From ATZT02 sp046048135 (GTDB lineage Bacteria; Actinomycetota; Actinomycetes; S36-B12; UBA5976): 23,609 bases of DNA. Positions within the stretch are counted from its first letter, which is position 1. Each line of letters begins with the position of its first letter. Shown here one piece after another: positions 6,745 through 14,497 of the stretch. A program made the translations under genes and the position numbers. The notes under the pieces are model-generated. The model was not told the origin of the DNA. It was given only the letters and a program-made list of their open reading frames with translations, and did not search any database. The stretch lies in assembly GCA_046048135.1 (NCBI GenBank), contig JBJOGR010000032.1, positions 1 to 23,609 of the forward strand. The letters are read 5' to 3'.

Positions 6745-7461
6745 ATGTCAAAGAAATTTGGACGAGTCCTTCTAAAACTTTCAGGAGAAGCATTTGCTGG
6801 AAGTGGTGGATTAGGCGTTGATCCAGATGTGGTTAGTAGCATTGCCAAACAAATCGCAGATGTAGTTCAAGATGGAGCACAAGTAGCAGTTGTTATTGGT
6901 GGCGGAAACTATTTCCGAGGCGCACAACTTTCTGAACGAGGCATGGATCGCGCACGTGCAGACTATATGGGAATGCTTGGCACGGTAATGAATTGCTTAG
7001 CTTTACAAGATTTTTTAGAAAAACAAAAAGTGGAAACACGCGTTCAAACTGCTATTACGATGGGCCAAGTTGCTGAGTCTTATGTTCCAAGAAGAGCAAT
7101 TAGGCATTTAGAAAAGGGAAGAGTCGTAATATTTGGGGCGGGATTAGGTGCACCTTTTTTCTCAACAGACACAACTGCAGCACAAAGGGCTCTAGAAATT
7201 GGCGCGGATGTCGTTTTAATGGCAAAAGGTGTAGATGGTGTTTATGATTCAGATCCAAGAAAAAATCCAGATGCCAAAAAATTTGATCAATTAACTTATG
7301 ATCAAGTTTTACAAAAAGATCTAAAGGTTGCAGATGCCACTGCAATTAGCCTTTGTAGAGACAATAACCTACCAATTGTGGTTTTTAATTTATTAGAAAA
7401 CGGAAATATTGCAAAAGCAGTTTCTGGCAAATCCATCGGAACTATAATTCAAGGAGCATAG
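6745..7461 (+). CDS. pyrH: UMP kinase (uridylate kinase)
   Basis: The bacterial hexameric UMP kinase phosphorylates UMP to UDP and belongs to the amino-acid kinase fold. The motifs are clear: KLSGEAF (11-17), GGGNYFRG (52-59), DRARADYMGMLGTVMN (68-83), and the VDGVYDSDPRKNPDA nucleotide-binding segment near residue 165-180. At 238 residues it has the normal length. The ATG directly follows the tsf stop with no spacer, and its own stop touches the frr start. The sequence is unremarkable. Confidence 0.97.
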   Translation: MSKKFGRVLLKLSGEAFAGSGGLGVDPDVVSSIAKQIADVVQDGAQVAVVIGGGNYFRGAQLSERGMDRARADYMGMLGTVMNCLALQDFLEKQKVETRVQTAITMGQVAESYVPRRAIRHLEKGRVVIFGAGLGAPFFSTDTTAAQRALEIGADVVLMAKGVDGVYDSDPRKNPDAKKFDQLTYDQVLQKDLKVADATAISLCRDNNLPIVVFNLLENGNIAKAVSGKSIGTIIQGA

Positions 7462-8019
7462 GTGACTGCAGCGATATTAAGTGAAGCAAAATCAAAAATA
7501 GATAAAGCAATTGAAGTAGCTAAAGAGGATTTTTCAACTATAAGAACTGGACGAGCAAACTTGGCCATGTTCAATAAAATAACTGCTGATTATTACGGAA
7601 CTCAAACACCTTTAAATCAGATGGCTAGTTTTCAGAATCCAGAAGCAAGAATGATTGTGATCACTCCCTTTGATAAAAGTGCTATTCAGGCAATTGAAAA
7701 AGCAATAAGAGAAAGTGATTTAGGTGTAAATCCATCAAATGATGGAACAATTATTCGTGTACCTATCCCACAACTAACCGAAGAAAGAAGAAAAGAATAC
7801 ATAAAAGTTGCAAAGAATAAAGCTGAAGAGGCAAGGGTTTCTATTCGAAATATCAGAAGAAATGCAAAAGATGCGCTAGATAAATCAAAAAAAGATGGGG
7901 AAGCAAGTGAAGATGACGTCAAGCGTGCTGAAAAAAGTCTTGATGAAATCACAAATAAAGGCGTGCATTCAATAGATGAAATACTTAAACACAAAGAAGC
8001 AGAGCTTTTAGAAGTTTAA
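7462..8019 (+). CDS. frr: Ribosome recycling factor
   Basis: RRF splits post-termination ribosomes with EF-G. The protein is full length at 185 residues, with the family blocks IRTGRANLAMF (28-38), YYGTQTPLNQMASF, RMIVITPFDKSAIQAIEKAI and LTEERRKEYIKVAK, and the helical bundle end with RNIRRNAKDA. The start is GTG at 7462, immediately after the pyrH stop; AAGGAG at 7451-7456 is a good ribosome-binding site inside the end of pyrH. It is followed by a 36-base gap with a small hairpin before cdsA. Confidence 0.97.
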   Translation: MTAAILSEAKSKIDKAIEVAKEDFSTIRTGRANLAMFNKITADYYGTQTPLNQMASFQNPEARMIVITPFDKSAIQAIEKAIRESDLGVNPSNDGTIIRVPIPQLTEERRKEYIKVAKNKAEEARVSIRNIRRNAKDALDKSKKDGEASEDDVKRAEKSLDEITNKGVHSIDEILKHKEAELLEV

Positions 8020-8024
8020 AGCTA

Positions 8025-8044
8025 AGCCTCATGCTTTATGGGCT
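8025..8044 (+). other. Small hairpin between frr and cdsA
   Basis: AGCC (8025-8028) pairs with GGCT (8041-8044) and CAT (8030-8032) with ATG (8038-8040), with one bulged T and loop GCTTT. No T-run follows (next bases AAAGTC), so it is a poor intrinsic terminator. It may be an mRNA processing or stability element at the end of the translation-gene part of the operon. Confidence 0.4.
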
Positions 8045-8049
8045 AAAGT
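8044..8049 (+). promoter_or_regulatory. Candidate leaderless -10 element of cdsA
   Basis: TAAAGT fits TANNNT and is exactly six bases from the GTG start of cdsA, the same geometry as at proS and ispG. cdsA has no Shine-Dalgarno sequence, which favours a leaderless internal transcript. Confidence 0.35.
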
Positions 8050-8055
8050 CTAATT

Positions 8056-8868
8056 GTGGAAAAAATCAAAACTGGTAGAAATTTACCAAATGCAATCTTA
8101 GTAGGTTTGGTTTTAATTGGTTTGGTTGCAATCACATTATTCATAAATAAATATGCTTTTACTTTTTTGGCATTAGCTGCAGTTTTGCTTGCAGGTTATG
8201 AGGTAACAACACAATTAAACAAAGCAAAGAAACTTGATTTATCAATATTTATAAATCTTGTTCTAATTTCTATTTTTATATTGTTTAGTGTTTTTTTTGA
8301 ATTATCTGGCTTAACATATGCTTTTATTTTAAGCATAATTATAATCTTGATTTATTCTTATAGCCAAGAGAAATTTAGGCAAACTTTTTTATTTTCAATT
8401 ACTACAGTCTTATATCTTGGAGTTTTTGGCGCCCTAGTAATGCTTATGTTAAACAAACCAGATGGGGCAGAGCGAATTTTTATATTTATCGCTTTGACGG
8501 CCGTTAGCGATACTGGTGGATACTTTACCGGGATATTATTTGGTAAACATAAACTTGCTCCAAAAATATCTCCAAAAAAATCTTACGAAGGTTTACTTGG
8601 TTCTGTTTTATTAAGCGTTGTGATTTCAATTTTGGTTACACCTTTGTTTTTAGATTTAAATATAACTGAATCAATAATTCTTGGACTAGCTCTTTCATTA
8701 ACTGGAACCGCAGGAGATTTGTTTGAAAGTTTTGTCAAAAGAAATTTAAATATTAAAGATTTTTCCTCAATTCTTCCAGGACATGGTGGAATGGCAGACA
8801 GAATAGATTCGCTGGCTTTTAATTCGCTTTTTTCTTTTTTACTATTCGGAATTTTCTTAGGTTTTTAG
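8056..8868 (+). CDS. cdsA: Phosphatidate cytidylyltransferase (CDP-diacylglycerol synthase)
   Basis: CdsA makes CDP-diacylglycerol from phosphatidic acid and CTP, the branch point to all phospholipids. It is a polytopic inner-membrane protein with about eight hydrophobic segments from residue 12 on. The signature is complete: SDTGGYFTG (151-159), SPKKSYEG (172-179), GDLFESFVKR (220-229) and LPGHGGMADRIDSL (240-253), which contains the metal-binding Asp. The length of 270 residues is normal. The start is GTG at 8056. The stop at 8866-8868 touches the ATG of rlmN. The position after frr is the conserved actinobacterial one. Confidence 0.96.
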   Translation: MEKIKTGRNLPNAILVGLVLIGLVAITLFINKYAFTFLALAAVLLAGYEVTTQLNKAKKLDLSIFINLVLISIFILFSVFFELSGLTYAFILSIIIILIYSYSQEKFRQTFLFSITTVLYLGVFGALVMLMLNKPDGAERIFIFIALTAVSDTGGYFTGILFGKHKLAPKISPKKSYEGLLGSVLLSVVISILVTPLFLDLNITESIILGLALSLTGTAGDLFESFVKRNLNIKDFSSILPGHGGMADRIDSLAFNSLFSFLLFGIFLGF

Positions 8869-9960
8869 ATGAATCAAATAATTGAAACAATTAGTACAAA
8901 GAAGAAACCACCTAAACATATTGCAGATTTTGATCAGAAGGCAAGAAAAGATTTCGCAATAGAGCAGGAATTAGAAGGATTTAGAGCAGATCAAGTTAGT
9001 AGACATTGGTTTGGAAATTTAAGTAGTAATTATGAAGAGTGGACTGATTTGCCAATTGAAAAAAGAAAAGAGATTGCTGAAAAATTGGCCCCAAAATTAT
9101 TAACTGAAGTCAAAACCCAAAAAGCAGACCAGGGAAACACTGTAAAAACTTTATGGAAACTTCATGATGGATTGTTCATTGAAAGTGTTTTAATGCATTA
9201 TCCAAATCGCACTACAGTTTGCATTTCATCTCAAGCAGGATGTGGCATGGCTTGTCCATTCTGTGCCACAGGACAACTTGGATTAAAAAGGAATTTATCC
9301 GCTGCAGAAATAGTTTCTCAGGTTCAATACGCTGCAAGTTATTCGCAAAATGGATTTTTGCCAGAGGGTCCTACTCGATTATCAAATATTGTTTTCATGG
9401 GAATGGGTGAACCACTTGCAAATTTCAATACCGTTGTCCAATCAATTCGTGCAATTCATGAAGAAAGCCCATCAGGTTTGGGTATTAGTGCAAGAAATAT
9501 AACCGTAAGTACTGTTGGTTTAGTTCCAAAAATTTATGAATTAGCTGAATTAAAACTGCCGGTAAGACTTGCTATAAGTTTGCATGCTCCAACAGATGAA
9601 TTAAGAAATACTTTAGTACCGATTAATGAAAGATATTCAATAAAAGAAGTTTTAAATGCGGCTTGGAATTATGCCGAAGTAATTGGAAGAAGAGTTTCAA
9701 TCGAGTACGCCATGATTAAAAATATAAATGATCAAAAAATTCATGCTCAACAACTGGCGAATTTACTTAAAAATAAAGATGTTCACGTTAATTTAATACC
9801 TTTGAACCCCACTCCTGGTTCCAAATGGACAGCGTCTAATAGTGGAGATGAAAAAACTTTTGTGCAAATTTTGGAACAGGCAAATATTGCTGTTACAGTA
9901 AGGGATACTCGTGGACGTGAAATTGACGGAGCATGTGGTCAGTTAGCGGCAACAATATAA
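8869..9960 (+). CDS. rlmN: 23S rRNA (A2503-C2)/tRNA (A37-C2) methyltransferase RlmN
   Basis: This radical-SAM enzyme methylates C2 of A2503 in 23S rRNA and of A37 in some tRNAs. The 4Fe-4S cluster motif is C125-x3-C129-x2-C132 (GCGMACPFCATG). The two further Cys residues of the ping-pong mechanism are C118 and C356 (in GACGQL), almost the E. coli numbering. Other family blocks are FMGMGEPLANF (176-186), TVSTVGLVP and PVRLAISLHAP (231-241), with NLIPLNPTPG (308-317). At 363 residues it is full length. Starting flush with the cdsA stop, it shares that transcript. RlmN rather than Cfr is indicated by synteny and by the rlmN-like N-terminal domain. Confidence 0.96.
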   Translation: MNQIIETISTKKKPPKHIADFDQKARKDFAIEQELEGFRADQVSRHWFGNLSSNYEEWTDLPIEKRKEIAEKLAPKLLTEVKTQKADQGNTVKTLWKLHDGLFIESVLMHYPNRTTVCISSQAGCGMACPFCATGQLGLKRNLSAAEIVSQVQYAASYSQNGFLPEGPTRLSNIVFMGMGEPLANFNTVVQSIRAIHEESPSGLGISARNITVSTVGLVPKIYELAELKLPVRLAISLHAPTDELRNTLVPINERYSIKEVLNAAWNYAEVIGRRVSIEYAMIKNINDQKIHAQQLANLLKNKDVHVNLIPLNPTPGSKWTASNSGDEKTFVQILEQANIAVTVRDTRGREIDGACGQLAATI

Positions 9961-9967
9961 AGGTTTT

Positions 9968-10630
9968 ATGACACAAGACTTTAACTCAAAAGATTATTTT
10001 GCACATCTTTATGGAGCAAAAGACGAATTAGGTAATCCAAGTCAAACAAAGATAGATAAGTTACGTGATGGTTTGCTAGTTAAATTATTTAATCGATATA
10101 GTCAAATAAAATTAAGTGAAGCATCGGTTATTGATATTGGCTGCGGCTATGGATGGTTGTTGGATTATTTTGACGAAGCAAAATTAATCTGTGGGTCAGA
10201 TATTTCAGAGCACGCAATCGAAATTGCTCAAAAACGAAAACCTGAAAGAAGTTATAAAGTTGCAGATATTCAAAACGGTGTAGCTTTTGATAATAAATTT
10301 GATTTGGTATTGGCAATAAATGTAATTGAACATTTAACAAAACCCAAAGAGGGAATTAAAGCTATTTGTGATGCTTTAAAACCAGGAGGTATTGCCTTAG
10401 TGCATTTGCCAACAATTAATAATAAATTTAATAAATGGGAATATAAACATTTATACGAATCAGATCCGACTCATATTTACAGACCTAAAGGTGTGCAAAT
10501 TAGAAAAATGTTTGAAGAAAATAACATGAAAACACTCAGGGATTCATTCTTGCCACATTTTCCAGCAATAATTACCAGATTATTACCTCTACACCCTGCT
10601 TATTTAGCAGTTTATAAAAAAATTAGCTAG
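9968..10630 (+). CDS. Class I SAM-dependent methyltransferase of unknown substrate
   Basis: The fold is a seven-stranded Rossmann methyltransferase. Motif I is VIDIGCGYG (54-62), the acidic end of strand 2 is D78 in GSDIS, and the post-I region FDLVLAINVIEHL (111-123) and ALKPGGIALVHLP follow. The segment after this (HLYESDPTHIYRP) is reminiscent of sugar- or lipid-tailoring methyltransferases of the Methyltransf_11/23 type, but the substrate cannot be assigned. It begins seven bases after rlmN with a short AAAGG ribosome-binding site and is likely cotranscribed. Its 3' end overlaps the convergent gabT stop by 8 bases. It is not a standard member of the cdsA-rlmN-dxr neighbourhood. Confidence 0.75.
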   Translation: MTQDFNSKDYFAHLYGAKDELGNPSQTKIDKLRDGLLVKLFNRYSQIKLSEASVIDIGCGYGWLLDYFDEAKLICGSDISEHAIEIAQKRKPERSYKVADIQNGVAFDNKFDLVLAINVIEHLTKPKEGIKAICDALKPGGIALVHLPTINNKFNKWEYKHLYESDPTHIYRPKGVQIRKMFEENNMKTLRDSFLPHFPAIITRLLPLHPAYLAVYKKIS

Positions 10631-11966
10631 CAGAAATTATTGCTTTTTCTAAGACATCCAAACCTTCATTTAATAAGTCATCACTAATAACTAATGGAGG
10701 TAGAAATCTTAGAACATTTCCATATGTTCCTGCTGTTAAAACTAAAACGCCTTCAGCGTGACATGCTTTAGCAATTTTTAAAGTTTTATCAGGATCTGGA
10801 TCTTTAGTTCCAGGCTTTACTATTTCAATTGCAATCATCGCTCCGCGACCTCGAACATCTCCGATTAATTGATTTTGCGAGGCCATATTTTTTAATCTAG
10901 GAATCATTATTGTCTCAATATGTTTTGCTTTTTCAATTAATTTTTCATCCTTAATTGCTTGGATTGCACCGAGTGCACCTGCTAAAGCAATTGGGTTTCC
11001 ACCATAAGTTCCACCTAGTCCACCGGGATGAATTGAATCCATAACATCTGCTCTTCCAGTAACAGCTGCTACTGGTAATCCTCCACCCATACCTTTTGCC
11101 ATAGTAATTAAATCTGGAACTATATTTTCATGTTCACAGGCAAACATTGCTCCAGTTCTTGCAAATCCAGTTTGAACTTCATCTGCAATAAATAAAACAT
11201 TATTTGCTTTTGCCCAATTTGCTAATTCACTTAAGAAACCAGGTGCAGGAACAATAAATCCGCCTTCCCCTTGAATTGGTTCAATAACAATTGCTGCAAG
11301 TTGGTCAGAGCCAATTTCTTTTTCCATTCTTGAAATGGCATGCAATGCTGCATCTTTACCTGATAATTCATCATGGAATGGATAAGAGGTTGGTACTCGA
11401 TATATTTCAGGAGCAAATGGTCCAAAACCTTTTTTGTATGGCATATTTTTTGCTGTCATAGCCATAGTTAAATTAGTTCGGCCATGGTATCCATGTTCAA
11501 CAACTACGACCGCATCTTTCTTAGTGAAATAACGAGCAATTTTTACAGCATTTTCTAATGCTTCTGCACCTGAATTAAATAGAGCAGATCTTTTTGCGTG
11601 CTTTCCAGGAGTTAGTTCTGCAAGTAATTCACAAACTTTTACATAAGATTCATAAGGAGCAATCATGAAACAAGTGTGAGTAAATTGTGTTACTGCTTCT
11701 TGCACATTTCTTACAACATCAGGGTGAGAATTTCCGACAGAAGTCACTGCGATTCCTGCAGCTAAGTCAATAAATGAATTTCCATCAATATCTTCGACTA
11801 TTCCTCCACCAGCTCTTTTTACATAAACTGGCAAAGTGCTACTAACTCCAGCACTTACTACTTCTGTTCTTCTTTTTTGCAATTCCAAAGATTTTGGGCC
11901 AGGTATTGACGTAACAATTTTTCTTTTTTGCTCTATTGATGGTCCACCCACGGTATTAGTACTCAT
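10623..11966 (-). CDS. gabT: 4-Aminobutyrate (GABA/omega-amino acid) aminotransferase
   Basis: This PLP-dependent class III aminotransferase transfers the amino group of GABA (and often beta-alanine or 5-aminovalerate) to 2-oxoglutarate, giving a semialdehyde. The PLP lysine is K291 in TMAKGMGGGLP, D262 in IADEVQTGFARTG holds the pyridine nitrogen, and NSGAEALENAVKIAR (131-145), EHGYHGRT (157-164) and GGTYGGNPIA are present. Length is 447 residues. An AGGAG sequence four bases before the ATG supports the start. It lies alone on the reverse strand between the methyltransferase and dxr, breaking the usual rlmN-dxr order. A role after putrescine or agmatine breakdown, with MmsA handling a semialdehyde product from beta-alanine, would link it to the left block; this is inference. 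Confidence 0.9.
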   Translation of the reverse strand: MSTNTVGGPSIEQKRKIVTSIPGPKSLELQKRRTEVVSAGVSSTLPVYVKRAGGGIVEDIDGNSFIDLAAGIAVTSVGNSHPDVVRNVQEAVTQFTHTCFMIAPYESYVKVCELLAELTPGKHAKRSALFNSGAEALENAVKIARYFTKKDAVVVVEHGYHGRTNLTMAMTAKNMPYKKGFGPFAPEIYRVPTSYPFHDELSGKDAALHAISRMEKEIGSDQLAAIVIEPIQGEGGFIVPAPGFLSELANWAKANNVLFIADEVQTGFARTGAMFACEHENIVPDLITMAKGMGGGLPVAAVTGRADVMDSIHPGGLGGTYGGNPIALAGALGAIQAIKDEKLIEKAKHIETIMIPRLKNMASQNQLIGDVRGRGAMIAIEIVKPGTKDPDPDKTLKIAKACHAEGVLVLTAGTYGNVLRFLPPLVISDDLLNEGLDVLEKAIISAS

Positions 11967-11977
11967 TTTGCTCCTGT

Positions 11978-11987
11978 GAAGATCTTC
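11978..11987. promoter_or_regulatory. 10-bp palindrome between divergent gabT and dxr
   Basis: GAAGATCTTC is a perfect palindrome 11 bases upstream of the gabT start codon, just before its Shine-Dalgarno sequence. The space between the two genes is so small that it could act as an operator on gabT. It contains a common 6-bp palindrome (AGATCT), so chance is possible. Confidence 0.3.
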
Positions 11988-12014
11988 CTACCGCAAGATT
12001 ACGCGCTAATTGCG

Positions 12015-13214
12015 ATGTTGAACAATTGGAGTGTGTCTATACGTCGTGTAACCATCCTGGGATCAACAGGTTCTATTGGAACTCAAGGACTTGAAGTTAT
12101 TGATCAACACAAGGACAAGTTCAAGGTTGTAGGACTTTCTGCTGGTTCTAATGCCAAAGTGTTAACAGATCAAATTATGAAGTTTAGGCCTGATGTGGTC
12201 TCAGTTAAAGATGAAGAGACAAAAAAGAAATTAGAAGCAAATAATTTTGAGCATAAATTTGAAATTTTAGTAGGCAAGAATGCCAGTGCTGAAGTTGCAA
12301 AATATTCATGTGATGTGGTTTTAAATGGAATAACAGGTGCGGCGGGTCTTTTACCAACTATAGAAACTTTAAAATCTGGACACAAATTAGCACTTGCAAA
12401 TAAAGAGTCACTAGTAATTGGTGGAAAATTAGTATTGGAACTTGCAAAAGAAGGACAAATAATTCCTGTTGATTCAGAACACTCTGCACTTGCGCAATGT
12501 TTACGAGGTGAGAGAAAGAGTGAGATTAAGAAACTAATTCTCACAGCAAGTGGAGGGCCTTTCAGAGGAAAAAGTATAGAAGATTTAAAGAATGTGACAG
12601 TTCAGGAAACTTTGAATCATCCAACTTGGAACATGGGACCTGTTGTAACAATTAATTCTGCAAGTCTTATGAATAAAGGATTAGAAATAATTGAAGCACA
12701 TTTATTATTTGGAATTGAATTTGAAAAAATAGAAGTTGTAATTCATCCCCAATCAATAATTCATTCAATGATTGAATTTGTCGATGGTTCGACTATGGCT
12801 CAAGCTTCTCCACCTAATATGAAATTACCAATTGCGCTTGGACTTAGTTGGCCAGATCGATTAAATGATGTTCAAAAACCAGTTGATTGGTCAAAGAGTC
12901 AATCTTGGACTTTTGAAAATGTTAATGAAAAAGTGTTTAAGGCAATTAGTCTTGCCAAACAAGTTGGAAAAGCTGCAGGAAGTGCACCCGCAGTTATGAA
13001 CGCTGCAAATGAAGAGTGCGTTTCAGCTTTCATCGAGCGAAAAATTAGTTTTTTGTCTATAGTTGAAATTGTGGAAAGCGTAGTAAAAAATCACTTAGCA
13101 GGAATTGGTTTTGTCGATAACAAATCGCTTACTTTAGAAAAACTATTGGATATAGACAACTCAATTAGAATTGAAACGCGTGAACTAATAAGAAGTTTTA
13201 GGGAAGATAAATAA
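12015..13214 (+). CDS. dxr: 1-Deoxy-D-xylulose 5-phosphate reductoisomerase
   Basis: DXR converts DXP to MEP with NADPH, the committed MEP-pathway step. Numbered from ATG 12015, the NADPH motif is GSTGSIG (16-22), followed by ALANKES (126-132), the metal ligands in VDSEHSA (152-158), SGGPFRGK (179-186), NHPTWNMG (201-208) and SLMNKGLEIIEAH (217-229), and IHPQSIIHSM (243-252). The start is uncertain. The frame is open from a GTG at 11976, only nine bases from gabT, but the family begins a few residues before the NADPH motif. ATG 12015 or GTG 12033 (giving MSIRRVTILGSTG) both fit better; neither has a convincing ribosome-binding site. The stop shares a base with the protease start. ispG, the later MEP step, lies downstream. 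Confidence 0.95.
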   Translation: MLNNWSVSIRRVTILGSTGSIGTQGLEVIDQHKDKFKVVGLSAGSNAKVLTDQIMKFRPDVVSVKDEETKKKLEANNFEHKFEILVGKNASAEVAKYSCDVVLNGITGAAGLLPTIETLKSGHKLALANKESLVIGGKLVLELAKEGQIIPVDSEHSALAQCLRGERKSEIKKLILTASGGPFRGKSIEDLKNVTVQETLNHPTWNMGPVVTINSASLMNKGLEIIEAHLLFGIEFEKIEVVIHPQSIIHSMIEFVDGSTMAQASPPNMKLPIALGLSWPDRLNDVQKPVDWSKSQSWTFENVNEKVFKAISLAKQVGKAAGSAPAVMNAANEECVSAFIERKISFLSIVEIVESVVKNHLAGIGFVDNKSLTLEKLLDIDNSIRIETRELIRSFREDK

Positions 13215-14488
13215 TGGAAATTTTTGGAATTCTATTCTTAATTTTTATCATTATGCTCTCAATTGGATTGCACGAAATTGGCCATATGGTTCCAGCAAAA
13301 AAGTTTGGTGTAAAAGTTACTCAATACATGATTGGGTTTGGACCAACGCTTTGGTCAAAAACAAAAGGTGACACGGAGTATGGAGTAAAAGCGATTCCAT
13401 TAGGTGGATTTGTGAGAATGATCGGAATGATTCCACCTGCAAAAGAAGGAGTTGTTACCAAAGGACCATTTGCAGAAGTTGTTAATACCGCTAGAAAACA
13501 AAGTGAGGAAGAAATTGGACCAGGGGATGAAAACAAAGTCTTCTATAAATTAAGTGTTCCTAAAAAACTAATTGTCATGGTTGGTGGACCATTCATGAAC
13601 TTAGTTTTAGCCTTTATATTTTTTGCTGCGTCATTTTCAGCAATTGGCATACCAGCGGCGACTAATGAAATTAAACAAGTAATTTCGTGCCTTCCAACTG
13701 ATGTAGATGTTTTGGGTGACTGCATTGAAGGCACTACTGCCTCTCCTGCATTAAGTGCTGGACTTCAAGCCAAGGATCAAATAATTTCTTACAACAATAT
13801 AAAGATTGAGAATTGGGAAGATTTAGCTTTAGCAATTCAAAATAGTAATGAAGGAAATGTTGATATCACTGTTTTAAGAGATGGTCAGGAAATTAACTTG
13901 ACTGCATCGATTGTTAAAGTTGCTAGACAATCAACACTTGAAAATCAAACTAATAATCCTGCTACTCCTTATTTAGGTATTTCACCAAACATTATTTTGG
14001 ATAGACAACCGATAACGACAGTTTTTGCAGTCTTAGGAGAAATCACTGTAGGCACATTTAGAGTAATAATGAATTTTCCAGATAGAGTTGCCCAACTTTT
14101 TTCTTCAGCATTTTTAGGTGAAGAAAGAGATCAAGAAGGTTTAGTTGGAATCGTGGGAGTAACGCGAGTCGGTGGTGAAATAGCTGCAGCAGAAATTCCA
14201 GTTCTGTGGCGATTTGCCACACTATTAAATCTTGCCGGTGGATTAAATATGGCTTTATTTTTGTTCAATCTTTTGCCACTTCTTCCACTTGATGGAGGAC
14301 ATGCAGCTGGTGCAATTTATGAAGGTTTGAGACGTCAACTTGCAAGGCTTAGAGGAAAAACAGATCCCGGACCAGCAGATACTGCAAAAATGTTGCCGTT
14401 TGCATATTCGGTGGCAATATTACTTATCGGCTTATCAATGTTGCTTCTTTATGTTGACATCGTTAATCCAATAAGACTTGGAGGATAA
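13214..14488 (+). CDS. Site-2-type intramembrane zinc metalloprotease (RseP/Rip1 family)
   Basis: Rip1/RseP proteases cut anti-sigma factors and other single-pass proteins within the membrane. The zinc motif HEIGH is at residues 20-24 in the first transmembrane helix, the third zinc ligand is in NLLPLLPLDGGH (352-363, D360), and a PDZ domain lies at about 175-235 (SPALSAGLQAKDQIISYNN). Membrane segments are at 2-18, 118-147 and near 335-358 and 391-415. Two Cys residues (159, 170) sit in the outside loop before the PDZ domain and could form a disulfide. The ATG overlaps the dxr stop by one base. The dxr-rip-ispG order is the one found in Mycobacterium, where the protein is Rip1. No anti-sigma target is encoded in the window. 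Confidence 0.92.
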   Translation: MEIFGILFLIFIIMLSIGLHEIGHMVPAKKFGVKVTQYMIGFGPTLWSKTKGDTEYGVKAIPLGGFVRMIGMIPPAKEGVVTKGPFAEVVNTARKQSEEEIGPGDENKVFYKLSVPKKLIVMVGGPFMNLVLAFIFFAASFSAIGIPAATNEIKQVISCLPTDVDVLGDCIEGTTASPALSAGLQAKDQIISYNNIKIENWEDLALAIQNSNEGNVDITVLRDGQEINLTASIVKVARQSTLENQTNNPATPYLGISPNIILDRQPITTVFAVLGEITVGTFRVIMNFPDRVAQLFSSAFLGEERDQEGLVGIVGVTRVGGEIAAAEIPVLWRFATLLNLAGGLNMALFLFNLLPLLPLDGGHAAGAIYEGLRRQLARLRGKTDPGPADTAKMLPFAYSVAILLIGLSMLLLYVDIVNPIRLGG

Positions 14489-14491
14489 GAT
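14486..14491 (+). promoter_or_regulatory. Candidate leaderless -10 element of ispG
   Basis: TAAGAT (TANNNT) lies exactly six bases before the ispG ATG and overlaps the end of the protease gene. A GGAGG at 14480-14484 is 13 bases from the ATG, too far for good initiation, which leaves both readings open. Confidence 0.3.
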
Positions 14492-14497
14492 TTAAGT

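Noticed and set aside
7686..7994. 102-codon reverse-strand frame within frr
   Set aside because: Ser-rich shadow of an intact frr with no ribosome-binding site or family resemblance.
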